DNA of 24,505 bases. Origin: a bacterium (lineage in GTDB: Bacteria; UBA6262). Within the stretch, counting starts at the first letter, position 1; each line of letters begins with the position of its first letter. Below, piece after piece: positions 15,047-23,663 of this stretch. The DNA lies in contig JAQUQP010000008.1 of NCBI GenBank assembly GCA_028716025.1, forward strand, positions 1-24,505, given 5' to 3'. The translations under genes were made by a program, and so were the position numbers. The notes below the pieces were generated by a model that saw nothing but the letters and a program-made list of their open reading frames with translations, had not been told where the DNA came from and did not search any database.

Positions 15047-15790
15047 ATGTCCAAAGCAAAAACTATCGAATTAGAACAACAAATAGATCCCCTTAAGATG
15101 CCCCGGCATGTAGCTGTTATTATGGATGGCAACGGGCGTTGGGCAAAAGGCAAGCATTTACCCAGGATTTCAGGTCATGCCATGGGTGCTAAAAGAGTAT
15201 CGGAGATCGTTACTGCTGCTTCTGATTTGGGTGTTAAAACATTAAGTCTGTATGCTTTTTCCACGGAAAACTGGTCCCGTCCGCAACAAGAAGTATCTTT
15301 TCTGATGTCCTTGCTAGTCAAGTACTTAAAAAAAGAAATGAAGAATTTGATCCGTAAAGACGTTAAGCTGGTAATCTCCGGACATCTTGAAGAACTTCCG
15401 GTAAAAGCAAAGGAAGTAATAATCCAGACTATGGAAAGCTCAAAAGATCATCGGGGGATGGTTTTTAACCTTTGTCTTAATTATGGTGGTCGGCGCGAAA
15501 TAACCGATGCCTGCAAGACTATGATCGAGCAGGCTGTCAATGGCAGGTTGAGTGTTGAGGAAATAAACGAACATATGGTAAGCCAGTATTTATATCATCC
15601 GGTACTCGGGGATGTTGATCTCATGATCAGGACCAGTGGCGAAGAAAGAATCAGTAACTTTCTACTCTGGCAGTTAGCTTACAGTGAATTATATTTTACC
15701 CCGGTCATGTGGCCTGATTTCACCAAAATAGATCTCTTAAAAGCAATATTGGCTTATCAGAAAAGGGAGAGGCGTTTTGGAGGAATTTAA
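15047..15790 (+). CDS. uppS: Undecaprenyl diphosphate synthase (cis-prenyltransferase)
   Basis: UppS condenses isopentenyl diphosphate units onto farnesyl diphosphate to make the C55 lipid carrier for peptidoglycan and surface glycans. The product is 247 residues, normal length. Motifs are HVAVIMDGNGRWAKG with catalytic Asp27, SGHAMGAKRV, LSLYAFSTENWSRP, LNYGGRREI and the C-terminal DVDLMIRTSGEERISNFLLW, then ELYFTPVMWPDF. The ATG lies 1 base after the ferredoxin stop, with AGGGA just upstream. The end overlaps cdsA by 14 bases. Confidence 0.96.
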   Translation: MSKAKTIELEQQIDPLKMPRHVAVIMDGNGRWAKGKHLPRISGHAMGAKRVSEIVTAASDLGVKTLSLYAFSTENWSRPQQEVSFLMSLLVKYLKKEMKNLIRKDVKLVISGHLEELPVKAKEVIIQTMESSKDHRGMVFNLCLNYGGRREITDACKTMIEQAVNGRLSVEEINEHMVSQYLYHPVLGDVDLMIRTSGEERISNFLLWQLAYSELYFTPVMWPDFTKIDLLKAILAYQKRERRFGGI

Positions 15791-16595
15791 CAAAAGAGTA
15801 TTTTCCAGTATTATCGGTATCCCGCTAATTCTTACGGCGATCTATCTTGGCGGACCTGTGTATTTGCTATTTGTAGAAATAGTTATCATTGCCGGTTTGG
15901 CTGAATACTTGCGCCTGGTAAATGTTACTCAACGCGGCCTGAAACTGGCCAGCTTTTCGGCTGTAGTGTTATTGAGCCTGCTTATTTATTTGAATAACGG
16001 ACAAAACCAAGTATTTCATCAGAATCCCGCTGATCTGCTTACCACGATTTTTCTTACCGTCATCGTCCTGATCGCCGCTTTTTATAGCCATTCAACAGTA
16101 TCCTGGCAGCAAACTGCCCTGGCTTTTACCGGAGTGTTTTACATAGGTTGGACCTTAAGCTATTTGCTTTTGTTGCGGGAAGAGTTTTCCTTAGGTCGTG
16201 AATACACTTATTTATTATTTTTTACTATTTGGGCTGTTGATGTAGCGGCGTATGTACTGGGGAAGAAATTCGGTAAGACCAAGCTGGCTCCGTCTATCAG
16301 CCCTAATAAATCCTGGGAAGGGGCCTTTAGCGGGATACTGGCCGGTATTATAGCCGGCAGTCTGGTAAAAATATTTCTATTACCGCAAAAAACCTGGCTT
16401 TCCAGTCTTGGTTTGATCTTGGTTATTACGATCCTAGCTCAACTTAGTGACCTGGCAGAATCCGCACTGAAGAGAAACTTTGATGTAAAAGACAGTGGGG
16501 GATTAATTCCGGGTCATGGCGGGATTCTAGATCGTTTTGATAGCTTCATTTTAACTGGTCCTCTAGTTTATTATATAATTAAATGGATACTGTGA
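15777..16595 (+). CDS. cdsA: Phosphatidate cytidylyltransferase (CDP-diglyceride synthase)
   Basis: CdsA makes CDP-diacylglycerol from phosphatidate and CTP at the inner membrane. The product is 272 residues with about seven to eight hydrophobic segments. It has the family signature near the C-terminus: SDLAESALKRNFDVKDSG and then IPGHGGILDRFDSF. An earlier conserved stretch is KTKLAPSISPNKSWEG. The start is TTG at 15777 behind GGGAGAGG, within the end of uppS, so it is translationally coupled. uppS-cdsA-dxr is a common bacterial order. Confidence 0.95.
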   Translation: MEEFNKRVFSSIIGIPLILTAIYLGGPVYLLFVEIVIIAGLAEYLRLVNVTQRGLKLASFSAVVLLSLLIYLNNGQNQVFHQNPADLLTTIFLTVIVLIAAFYSHSTVSWQQTALAFTGVFYIGWTLSYLLLLREEFSLGREYTYLLFFTIWAVDVAAYVLGKKFGKTKLAPSISPNKSWEGAFSGILAGIIAGSLVKIFLLPQKTWLSSLGLILVITILAQLSDLAESALKRNFDVKDSGGLIPGHGGILDRFDSFILTGPLVYYIIKWIL

Positions 16596-16599
16596 TACC

Positions 16600-17754
16600 A
16601 TGAAAAAATTAGTAATTTTGGGGTCAACCGGATCAATAGGCGTGAATACCCTGGCAGTAGTATCTGCCTGCCGGAAAAGTTTCCAAGTAGTGGGCTTAAC
16701 CGGTAATACTAATCTCGCTCTTTTGGAAAAACAAATACAGCGCTATCATCCTGAAGTTGTGGTTGTTGGTAATGCTGCTGACGCGGCGTATCTTAAAATG
16801 AAATGCCGGAAAACTTTAAAAATACTTCAAGGTCCGGAAGGATTACGCGTTGTCGCTGCCTGGCCGGGAGCTGATATGGTGGTTTCTTCCCTGGTAGGAT
16901 CCCATGGACTTGAACCTACTTTGGCGGCTATTGAGAAAGGTCATGATATTGCTTTGGCTAACAAAGAAGTGCTGGTGATGGCTGGATCGCTTGTCATGGC
17001 CAAAGCGCGCGGCAAGAAAGTGAAAATACTGCCGGTTGACAGCGAACATTCAGCTATCTGGCAATGCCTGAAGAATGAATCAATAAAACATGTTTCGCGT
17101 GTGATTCTGACTGCTTCCGGTGGACCGTTTTGGCAGTTGAGCCGGCAGGAGCTGGACCAAGTGGATGTGTCGCGCACATTAGCACATCCTACCTGGAATA
17201 TGGGACGGAAAGTAACTATTGATTCAGCTACTTTAATGAACAAAGGATTTGAAGTTATTGAAGCTCATCATTTATTCGGTATAGGACTTGATAAGATCCA
17301 TGTTGTAATTCACCCGGAAAGTATAGTACATTCCATGGTCGAATTCACTGATGGCTCGGTGATCGCCCAATTGGCGACGACTGATATGAAGCTGCCGATT
17401 CAATATGCCTTATGTTATCCTGATCGGATACCCAATAATCTACCCCGGCTGGATCTGGCTAAGATTGGAAAATTAACGTTTTATGAGCCTGATTTTGCCA
17501 GGTTCCCGTGTCTGAGCTATGCTTACCAGGCGGTCAAGATAGGGGGAACAATGCCGGCAGTGATGAGCACAGCCGATGAAGTAGCAGTACAAAGCTTCCT
17601 GGATAAAAAAATTGGTTTTAGCCAAATCAGCAAGGTTATTGCCAAGGTGATGCAAAAACACGAAGTAACATCTAAGCCAGACATAAAGAACGTACTTAGC
17701 GCTGCTGATTGGGCCAGGACTGAAGCCAGAAAATATATTAACCGGATTGGATAA
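16600..17754 (+). CDS. dxr: 1-deoxy-D-xylulose 5-phosphate reductoisomerase
   Basis: Dxr converts DXP to 2-C-methyl-D-erythritol 4-phosphate with NADPH, the committed step of the MEP isoprenoid pathway. The product is 384 residues. The N-terminal Rossmann motif is LGSTGSIGVNTLAVV. Catalytic and metal-site motifs are ALANKEVLVMAG, LPVDSEHSAIWQCL, LTASGGPFW, HPTWNMGRKVTIDSATLMNK, FEVIEAHHLFG and HPESIVHSMVEF. The start is 4 bases after the cdsA stop. With ispG in the same array, two MEP enzymes are encoded here. Confidence 0.97.
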   Translation: MKKLVILGSTGSIGVNTLAVVSACRKSFQVVGLTGNTNLALLEKQIQRYHPEVVVVGNAADAAYLKMKCRKTLKILQGPEGLRVVAAWPGADMVVSSLVGSHGLEPTLAAIEKGHDIALANKEVLVMAGSLVMAKARGKKVKILPVDSEHSAIWQCLKNESIKHVSRVILTASGGPFWQLSRQELDQVDVSRTLAHPTWNMGRKVTIDSATLMNKGFEVIEAHHLFGIGLDKIHVVIHPESIVHSMVEFTDGSVIAQLATTDMKLPIQYALCYPDRIPNNLPRLDLAKIGKLTFYEPDFARFPCLSYAYQAVKIGGTMPAVMSTADEVAVQSFLDKKIGFSQISKVIAKVMQKHEVTSKPDIKNVLSAADWARTEARKYINRIG

Positions 17755-17757
17755 ACC

Positions 17758-18801
17758 ATGTTAGTCACTCTGATCATTATAGTTGCTTTCAGTTTATTGG
17801 TCATATTCCATGAATTTGGTCATTATATTATTGCCAAGTTATTGAATGTAAAAGTAGAAAAATTTGCCGTTGGATTTGGGCCGGAATGGTTTGGTTTTAA
17901 AGGTAAAGAGACCCAGTATAGCGTGAACTTGTTTCCATTAGGCGGGTATGTGCGCATGCTGGGTGATGAAGTGGGAGACCCTAATGCCGATTCGCCGCGC
18001 AGTTACCTGGCGCAAAAATGGTATAAAAGGGCATTCATAGTAGCGTTCGGGCCGGTTATGAATTTTGTACTAGCCATTTTATTATTCACCATTATTTTTA
18101 TGGTTGGAGTTAATGTCCCCGATACGGCGACTACTCGTATCGGGTTTGTCTATGAAGATACTCCTGCTTTTAAAGCTGGTCTTAAAGAAGGAGATATTGT
18201 CACCAAGATAAATAACCAGGAAATAAAGAACTGGGATGAGTTAACTAAAATTATCCAGCCGAATTATAATAAAAACATGCCACTGGAAGTGCTACGGGAC
18301 AATAAGACAATAGTTTTTCAGCTGGCTCCTGAATATGATAAAGAAAGGAAAGTGGGGATCTTAGGTATACGTTCCAGCCAAAAACTGGAACGGGACAATC
18401 CCTTTAAAGCATTTATCAAGGGATGTGAAGAAACATACTCTTGGACAGAAATAACTTTAAAAGCTATCTGGTGGATGGTTTCAGGAAAGATCGCACCTGA
18501 AGTATCCGGCCCTGTGGGTATAGCCCAAATGATCAGCGTAGGGGTAAAGGCTGGTTTTGCCAGTCTGGTAGCTTTTATCGCTGTTTTGAGTATTAACCTG
18601 GGGGTCTTTAATCTTTTTCCGATACCCATACTGGATGGCGGTCATATTCTTTTCCTGGTCATTGAAGCCATAAAAGGAAAACCGGTAAGCGCCCAAAAGA
18701 TAAAAATAGCCCAGACTATAGGGCTGGCTGTTTTATTGCTCATTTTTGTGTTTGCTACGTACAAGGATATTGTCAGGCTGATCATTCCGGGACCGAAATA
18801 A
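17758..18801 (+). CDS. rseP: Site-2 intramembrane metalloprotease RseP
   Basis: RseP/RasP cleaves membrane-bound anti-sigma factors and signal peptide remnants inside the membrane. The product is 347 residues. The zinc motif HEFGH (His18, Glu19, His22) is in the first membrane helix, and the third ligand is in NLFPIPILDGGH (Asp293). One PDZ domain lies at about 120-210 (AGLKEGDIVTKINNQEIKNW). Enteric RseP has two PDZ domains, so this is the shorter one-PDZ type. SGPVGIAQMISVG is also typical. It starts 4 bases after dxr, the usual neighbour. Confidence 0.95.
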   Translation: MLVTLIIIVAFSLLVIFHEFGHYIIAKLLNVKVEKFAVGFGPEWFGFKGKETQYSVNLFPLGGYVRMLGDEVGDPNADSPRSYLAQKWYKRAFIVAFGPVMNFVLAILLFTIIFMVGVNVPDTATTRIGFVYEDTPAFKAGLKEGDIVTKINNQEIKNWDELTKIIQPNYNKNMPLEVLRDNKTIVFQLAPEYDKERKVGILGIRSSQKLERDNPFKAFIKGCEETYSWTEITLKAIWWMVSGKIAPEVSGPVGIAQMISVGVKAGFASLVAFIAVLSINLGVFNLFPIPILDGGHILFLVIEAIKGKPVSAQKIKIAQTIGLAVLLLIFVFATYKDIVRLIIPGPK

Positions 18802-18806
18802 ATAAG

Positions 18807-18832
18807 ATGGCGGATAGCGGATGGCGGATAGC
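18807..18832 (+). repeat. Tandem ATGGCGGATAGC word overlapping the ispG start
   Basis: ATGGCGGATAGC occurs at 18807-18818 and 18821-18832, separated by GG (period 14). The second copy contains the ATG used as the ispG start and encodes its residues MADS. There is no Shine-Dalgarno before it. Confidence 0.75.
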
Positions 18833-19891
18833 AGGAACAAAACAAAAGTTGTAAACATAGGCGGGGTGAAGATCGGAGGCAATAATCCGATCGCCGTGCA
18901 ATCTATGGCTAAAACTGTAACCACTGATATCAAAGCGACAGTGGCTCAGATAAAGAGATTGGAAAAAATTAATTGCGAGATCGTACGGGTTGGTGTTCCT
19001 GATATGACGTCGGCTCTTGGCCTGGCTCAGATCAAGAAACAGATAAACATCCCGTTGGTAGCGGATATCCATTTTCAATGGCAATTGGCAGTAGAAGCTA
19101 TTAACCAGGGAGTTGACAAGATCAGGATCAATCCCGGGAATATGGCGAAAGATAAGTTAGCCATTGTGCTGGATCGCGCCAAATCTCGAAAAATAGCTAT
19201 TCGCATCGGCGTTAATTCCGGTTCGCTTAAGTCTCTGCATCAGGATCGCCGCTCGGATAAAGCGACTCTTATGGTCAGAGCCTTGGCTGATTATATCCAA
19301 TTCTTTGAAAACGCCGGCTTCAGGAATATAGTCCTTTCCTTAAAAGCCACTGATGTGCCTACCACCATAAAAGCGTACCGAATGGCTTCCGGGAAATTTA
19401 ATTATCCTTTGCATCTTGGAGTTACTGAAGCCGGTGTGGCTGAAACCGGTATAATAAAATCAAGCGTGGGAATAGGAGCCTTGTTAGCCGAAGGGATAGG
19501 CGATACAGTCAGGGTATCGTTGACTGGTGAGCCTGAAGAAGAGATCCAGGTCGCTTACGCTATTTTGCAAAGCCTTAATCTGCGTAATTACTTCCCTGAA
19601 ATAATATCCTGTCCTACGTGTTCAAGAGCGCAGGTAGACATTATCTCTTTAGCCAAGCAGGTTTATAAAGAAATAATGGGGCAGCCGCAAACCAACTGGA
19701 AACTGCCATTGAAGATCGCTATTATGGGTTGCGCTGTTAATGGTCCAGGAGAGGCCAGGGAAGCAGATTTTGGTCTGGCTGGCGGGAAAAAGGAAGGATT
19801 GCTCTTTCGCCGGGGGAAAATTATCGGCAAGATAAAAGAAAAAGATTTTCATAAAACGCTAATAAATGAAATAGCTAGATGGCACAGGTAG
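18821..19891 (+). CDS. ispG: 4-hydroxy-3-methylbut-2-en-1-yl diphosphate synthase IspG (GcpE)
   Basis: IspG reductively opens methylerythritol cyclodiphosphate to HMBPP in the MEP pathway, using a [4Fe-4S] cluster fed by flavodoxin or ferredoxin. The product is 356 residues. Motifs are PIAVQSMAKTVTTD, PLVADIHFQWQLA, DKIRINPGNM, IAIRIGVNSGSL and LHLGVTEAGV. The cluster ligands are Cys264 and Cys267 (SCPTCSRAQVDI), Cys304 and Glu311 (GCAVNGPGEA). The start is uncertain: ATG 18821 sits in a tandem repeat without a Shine-Dalgarno, and the family core begins only at about residue 9. The ferredoxin gene upstream in the array is a candidate electron donor. Confidence 0.95.
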   Translation: MADSRNKTKVVNIGGVKIGGNNPIAVQSMAKTVTTDIKATVAQIKRLEKINCEIVRVGVPDMTSALGLAQIKKQINIPLVADIHFQWQLAVEAINQGVDKIRINPGNMAKDKLAIVLDRAKSRKIAIRIGVNSGSLKSLHQDRRSDKATLMVRALADYIQFFENAGFRNIVLSLKATDVPTTIKAYRMASGKFNYPLHLGVTEAGVAETGIIKSSVGIGALLAEGIGDTVRVSLTGEPEEEIQVAYAILQSLNLRNYFPEIISCPTCSRAQVDIISLAKQVYKEIMGQPQTNWKLPLKIAIMGCAVNGPGEAREADFGLAGGKKEGLLFRRGKIIGKIKEKDFHKTLINEIARWHR

Positions 19892-19895
19892 AACC

Positions 19896-21230
19896 ATGAA
19901 AACAAACCTGAAAGCACAAACCAAGATCATCATTGTGTTGATCTCCGTATACATCCTGTTTTTTGGCATAGGGCGGTATCGCCAATATGTCGGAAGCCGT
20001 TTTTTTTATGCCGGTACCCAGGCTTTACAGGAAGGTAACTATACTAAGGCAAGTACTGACTTAAAACGATCGTTGATCTTGAGTCCGCGCAGTTATTGGG
20101 CTGATCAAGCCAGGAATGAGTTGGCTTTTAGCCAGATCATTCAGGGCGAATCCACCCAGTCGCAACAAAATGAAAATATATCACTATTTGACTGGCTCAC
20201 CAGTTCGGCGGTCTTGGCCATAGCTGCGGCTATTATCCTTTTACTTTTGGTCGGCGGATATTTTCATTTTGGACGACTAGCGAGGGTCAGAAAGCTGGAA
20301 GAATATGTGGCCTATTTAAAAACCGTGGAGCATCGCATTAAAGGAAAGATGAAACCGACAGTGGATGGCAGGAACACCACTACTTATGACGGTGTTGGTG
20401 ATTACCAGAACTATATTGAATATTATAAAAATTCCGAATACGTAAAATTGGCTAAATGTTTAATCGCCGAATTTCAACTGAGCTTGAAATCTGATGACCA
20501 GAATATAAGTTCCCAATTGGAAAAAGATTATACCGCTTTTATTTCCAGTTATCCTAATTCTGTTTATCTGGAAGAGATCCAGCAAAAACTCGGGAATCTT
20601 TATTTCTTTAACATCTACGATTTTGATAAAGCGCGGCTGGCATATAAAGTATTAATGGAAAAATTCCCGCAAAGCAGGTGGATCAAGATAGCACAAGCCA
20701 GGATAAAACTGATCGAAGATAATCCTGAAGAAAATTATGGACCATTGCGCATCTATGTGTTGGCCGAGCGATTTTATGAAGATAAAAAATACGAAGACAG
20801 CCTGGAAATGTTCAGAAAACTAATTACCGGTTTTGGGCAGACCAAGTTGGCGATAGAGGCTCAATTCAGTATCGCTGAAATATATATGTACAAAACCAAC
20901 CGTACCGAGCGAGCAATAGAGGAATACGAAAAGATAGTGGATCTGTACAGACAAAGTGCTTTTGCCGGAAAAGCCGCCTATAAAGTAGGTGAATGTTATA
21001 AAAAAATGCAAAAGCCTAGCGAAGCGATTAGTGCTTATGAAAAATTTATCGCTAATTATCCCCAGGCCGAGTTTCTTGATTATGCCTATTATTATGTGGC
21101 TTTGTGTTCCGAGCAATTAAAAGACACCAGGAAGGCGCTGGATACTTACCAAAAGATCATCAAGGATTTTCCTGATAGTATCTGGGTGATAGTGGCGGAA
21201 TCGCGTATCGCCGCTTTATCTCAAAAGTAA
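19896..21230 (+). CDS. Membrane protein with TPR repeats
   Basis: The product is 444 residues. It has a first membrane segment at about 9-28 (KIIIVLISVYILFFGIG), a short region with one TPR-like pair (AGTQALQEGNYTKASTDLKR), and a second membrane segment at about 103-123 (VLAIAAAIILLLLVGGYF). A C-terminal domain of about 320 residues follows, with at least five TPR-like repeats such as FDKARLAYKVLMEKFPQSRW, ERAIEEYEKIVDLYRQSAF, PSEAISAYEKFIANYPQAEF and RKALDTYQKIIKDFPDSIW. TPRs bind partner proteins. Here the domain is probably presented on one side of the inner membrane. It lies 4 bases after ispG and 12 bases before the phosphoglycosyl transferase gene. I do not know a specific function. Confidence 0.7.
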   Translation: MKTNLKAQTKIIIVLISVYILFFGIGRYRQYVGSRFFYAGTQALQEGNYTKASTDLKRSLILSPRSYWADQARNELAFSQIIQGESTQSQQNENISLFDWLTSSAVLAIAAAIILLLLVGGYFHFGRLARVRKLEEYVAYLKTVEHRIKGKMKPTVDGRNTTTYDGVGDYQNYIEYYKNSEYVKLAKCLIAEFQLSLKSDDQNISSQLEKDYTAFISSYPNSVYLEEIQQKLGNLYFFNIYDFDKARLAYKVLMEKFPQSRWIKIAQARIKLIEDNPEENYGPLRIYVLAERFYEDKKYEDSLEMFRKLITGFGQTKLAIEAQFSIAEIYMYKTNRTERAIEEYEKIVDLYRQSAFAGKAAYKVGECYKKMQKPSEAISAYEKFIANYPQAEFLDYAYYYVALCSEQLKDTRKALDTYQKIIKDFPDSIWVIVAESRIAALSQK

Positions 21231-21242
21231 ACAAGAGAAAAA

Positions 21243-22256
21243 ATGCCTAAAAACCTTTTTGTTTTTATTGTTGCATTGCTGTTGTCCCTGATCTTCACGC
21301 CATTGGTCAGGATGATGGCGGTCAAATTCAATATTATGGACCGCCCTAATCCTATTAAAACCCATCGTGAACCGGTCGCTTACTTGGGCGGATTGGCTAT
21401 TTACCTGGCGTTTATTATGGCTATCATCCTGGCCCTGATTCTTGGACTTCCTTTCAAAGAGATCAGTGTGATCATCATCGGAGCCACTTTAGTCATGATC
21501 CTGGGATTGATAGATGACTTAAGGCCATTATCTTTCAAAACCAAACTATTCCTGGAAGTTCTTATCGCTACACTCCTTATTGTTTTTGACATCAGGATCA
21601 GGTTTATAACTCCGGATTATATAGCAGTGATCTTGACCATTCTTTGGGTAGTAGGGGTGACCAACGCTCTTAATATTATCGATATTATGGACGGGTTAAG
21701 CAGTGGCGTAGCGGTTATAGCGGCCCTGGCTTTTCTTTTCATTAATCCTCCTTCAGAGCAAACCTATGTTAACTATACGGCGGCAGCCCTGGCTGGAGCG
21801 GCTCTAGGTTTTCTGCGCTATAATTTTCCTCCCGCTAAAATATTCATGGGTGATACGGGAAGTCTGGTGCTAGGATTTGTATTAGCAGTGTTATCTATCG
21901 GTACCAGTTATACGCGCACGAATAATATTGCCTTATACGCTCCTATCCTGATCCTGGGGATACCGATTTATGATACCTTCCTGGTTATGATCCTTCGGTT
22001 TAAACAAGGGAAAAATATTTTTCATGGCAGTCTTGACCATTTTGCGCTGCGCTTGGAGAGGCTGGGTTTTTCCAGGCGAAAAGTAGTGCTCATCGCCTAT
22101 ATAGTTTCTGTATGTTTAAGTACTGCCGCCTTAATGATCTCCAAAGCTAATTTCCGCTGGGCAGTAGCTATTTATATCCTGGTCGCTTTCTTTTCCATAA
22201 GCATAGGATTTAATTTAAGCAAAATAGATATGGAGAAACCGCATCCTCATGAATAA
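21243..22256 (+). CDS. WecA/TagO-type undecaprenyl-phosphate sugar-1-phosphate transferase
   Basis: Enzymes of this MraY/WecA family transfer a sugar 1-phosphate, usually GlcNAc-1-P, from UDP-sugar to undecaprenyl phosphate, the first membrane step of surface glycan synthesis. The product is 337 residues with about ten to eleven membrane helices. Motifs are [27 protein letters not shown] (Asp91, Asp92), [15 protein letters not shown] (Asp147, Asp150), [14 protein letters not shown] (Asp204) and [17 protein letters not shown], the HxxxR-type loop. The lack of MraY-specific features and the neighbours (FAD mutase-like protein, epimerase) favour the WecA/TagO branch. The sugar is not deducible. 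It overlaps the next gene by 8 bases. Confidence 0.9.
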   Translation: MPKNLFVFIVALLLSLIFTPLVRMMAVKFNIMDRPNPIKTHREPVAYLGGLAIYLAFIMAIILALILGLPFKEISVIIIGATLVMILGLIDDLRPLSFKTKLFLEVLIATLLIVFDIRIRFITPDYIAVILTILWVVGVTNALNIIDIMDGLSSGVAVIAALAFLFINPPSEQTYVNYTAAALAGAALGFLRYNFPPAKIFMGDTGSLVLGFVLAVLSIGTSYTRTNNIALYAPILILGIPIYDTFLVMILRFKQGKNIFHGSLDHFALRLERLGFSRRKVVLIAYIVSVCLSTAALMISKANFRWAVAIYILVAFFSISIGFNLSKIDMEKPHPHE

Positions 22257-23571
22257 GAAAGTTGTTATCCTGGGGGCAGGATTAACCGGATTAAACTGTG
22301 CGCGGCAACTGTCTGGGACTCTTGAATATGGCATATATGAAAAGGAAAACAAAGCCGGGGGACTTTGCCGGACAGTAGCCCAGGATGGATTTTTATTTGA
22401 TTTTACCGGGCACTTATTACATCTGCGAAACCCGGCCATAAAGTCACTGGTCAGATCACTGCTTAAAGATAATCTTTGCCTGCTCCACCGCAATAGTTGG
22501 ATCTATTCCCACCAAATCTACACCCGTTACCCTTTTCAGTCTAATACTTTTGGTTTGCCAGCTCCGGTAGTGAGAGAATGTGTTTTGGATTTTATTGAAG
22601 CGCTGATAAAGATCCGCACCGTACAAAAACAGGAAGCGGTATTTTATGACTGGGTCTTACAGCATTTTGGCCGCGGTATCGGCCGGCATTTTATGTTTGG
22701 CTATAATGAAAAATTATGGACGGTTCCGGCAAAAAGGCTTACCACGGAATGGATGGGACGGTATGTGCCTAATCCGAGTTTGTCCGAAGTGATCACCGGG
22801 GCGTTATTGGACCAGACCAGGAGAGTAGGTTACAATGCCAATTTTTACTACCCTCAATATAAAGGCATACAGGCCCTGCCTGATGCGCTTTCTCATAATC
22901 TGCCGGATATGCACTGACAGGAAACAGCCATAAAGGTAAACTTGCATGATCGGATAATAAGATTTAAATCGGGATTAGAAGGAAAGTATGAACGTTTGGT
23001 TAGCTCTCTAAGCTTAAAAGAGTTAGCTGGCCTAATCGAAGACTTACCGAGTAACCTGAAAAATAGCGCGCATAAATTGCGTTATAATGAGGTTCTAAAT
23101 ATTAATCTGGGTATTAAACCTGCACTAAACGTAGATAAGCATTGGATCTATTTTCCGGAGAAGAAATATCCTTTCTACCGGGTAGGGGTTAGCAGTAATT
23201 TTTCATCTCATAACCATCCGGCCGGGACTAGCTCCTTATATCTGGAGATCGCTTGCCCAGCCGGCAGTATGCGGAATATGAATAAGCGTCAGTTTGACCG
23301 CCTGGTAAATTCCTGTCTGGACCACCTCCGGCAGATCGGTATCCTGCAAAACGTTTCACAGGTTGTGACGATGAATATTATAAAGATAGCTCCCGCCTAT
23401 TGCATCTATGATCTTGACCGTACCAGGAATGTCACTCTAATCAGGGATTTTTTAAGAAAGCAGGGAGTATATTCAGTTGGACGGTACGGGGCCTGGGAAT
23501 ATACAGCTATGGAAGATGCTCTGGAATGGGGTCGCTCAACTGCGGAAATTATTAAGAGAAGTTACCAGTAA
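22249..23571 (+). pseudogene. FAD-dependent oxidoreductase (UDP-galactopyranose mutase / protoporphyrinogen oxidase-like) with in-frame TGA
   Basis: Two halves in the same frame, 22249-22917 and 22918-23571, are separated only by TGA at 22915-22917. Read through, they give 440 residues, about the normal length of these flavoproteins. The N-terminus has the dinucleotide motif VVILGAGLTGLNCARQL, then YEKENKAGGLCRT and FDFTGHLLHL. The C-terminal end (SVGRYGAWEYTAMEDALEWG) matches the closing FAD-contact region. Homology does not drop around the stop: LPDALSHNLPDMH, stop, QETAIKVNL, then IIRFKSG. This is the usual strand pattern of the domain. TGA ends xerC and cdsA here, so it is a normal stop codon. 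A nonsense mutation or a sequencing/assembly error is most likely. The context suggests nucleotide-sugar or surface polysaccharide metabolism. Confidence 0.8.
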
Positions 23572-23590
23572 GTAGGAGAGTGTAAGAGCA

Positions 23591-23608
23591 GTTGATAAGT
23601 TGATAAGG
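23591..23608 (+). repeat. Micro-tandem repeat GTTGATAA
   Basis: The 8-base unit GTTGATAA is repeated twice (23591-23598, 23599-23606) and followed by GG, in the gap between the oxidoreductase and the epimerase. It has the same period as GATTATAA at 10892. The gap (92 bases) shows no clear terminator or promoter otherwise. Confidence 0.55.
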
Positions 23609-23663
23609 AAAGTCAAAATGTAAGTCACCTTAACTCAAAACTGTTTTTTTATGAGGAAAAGCT

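Noticed and set aside
18642..19084. Minus-strand frames reading PPSAIRH and PAIRHPLSAI over the rseP-ispG junction
   Set aside because: They are translations of the GGCGGATAGC word repeat and of antisense rseP/ispG, with no independent coding evidence.
22915..22917. Alternative genetic code with TGA as Trp or Gly
   Set aside because: xerC and cdsA end naturally with TGA, and other genes show no internal TGA, so TGA is a stop in this genome.
22903..22953. TGA at 22915 as a selenocysteine codon with a local SECIS-like stem
   Set aside because: Selenocysteine would replace an ordinary surface-strand residue, not a redox site. The stem brackets the stop instead of following it, and its loop lacks the usual SelB-binding features.
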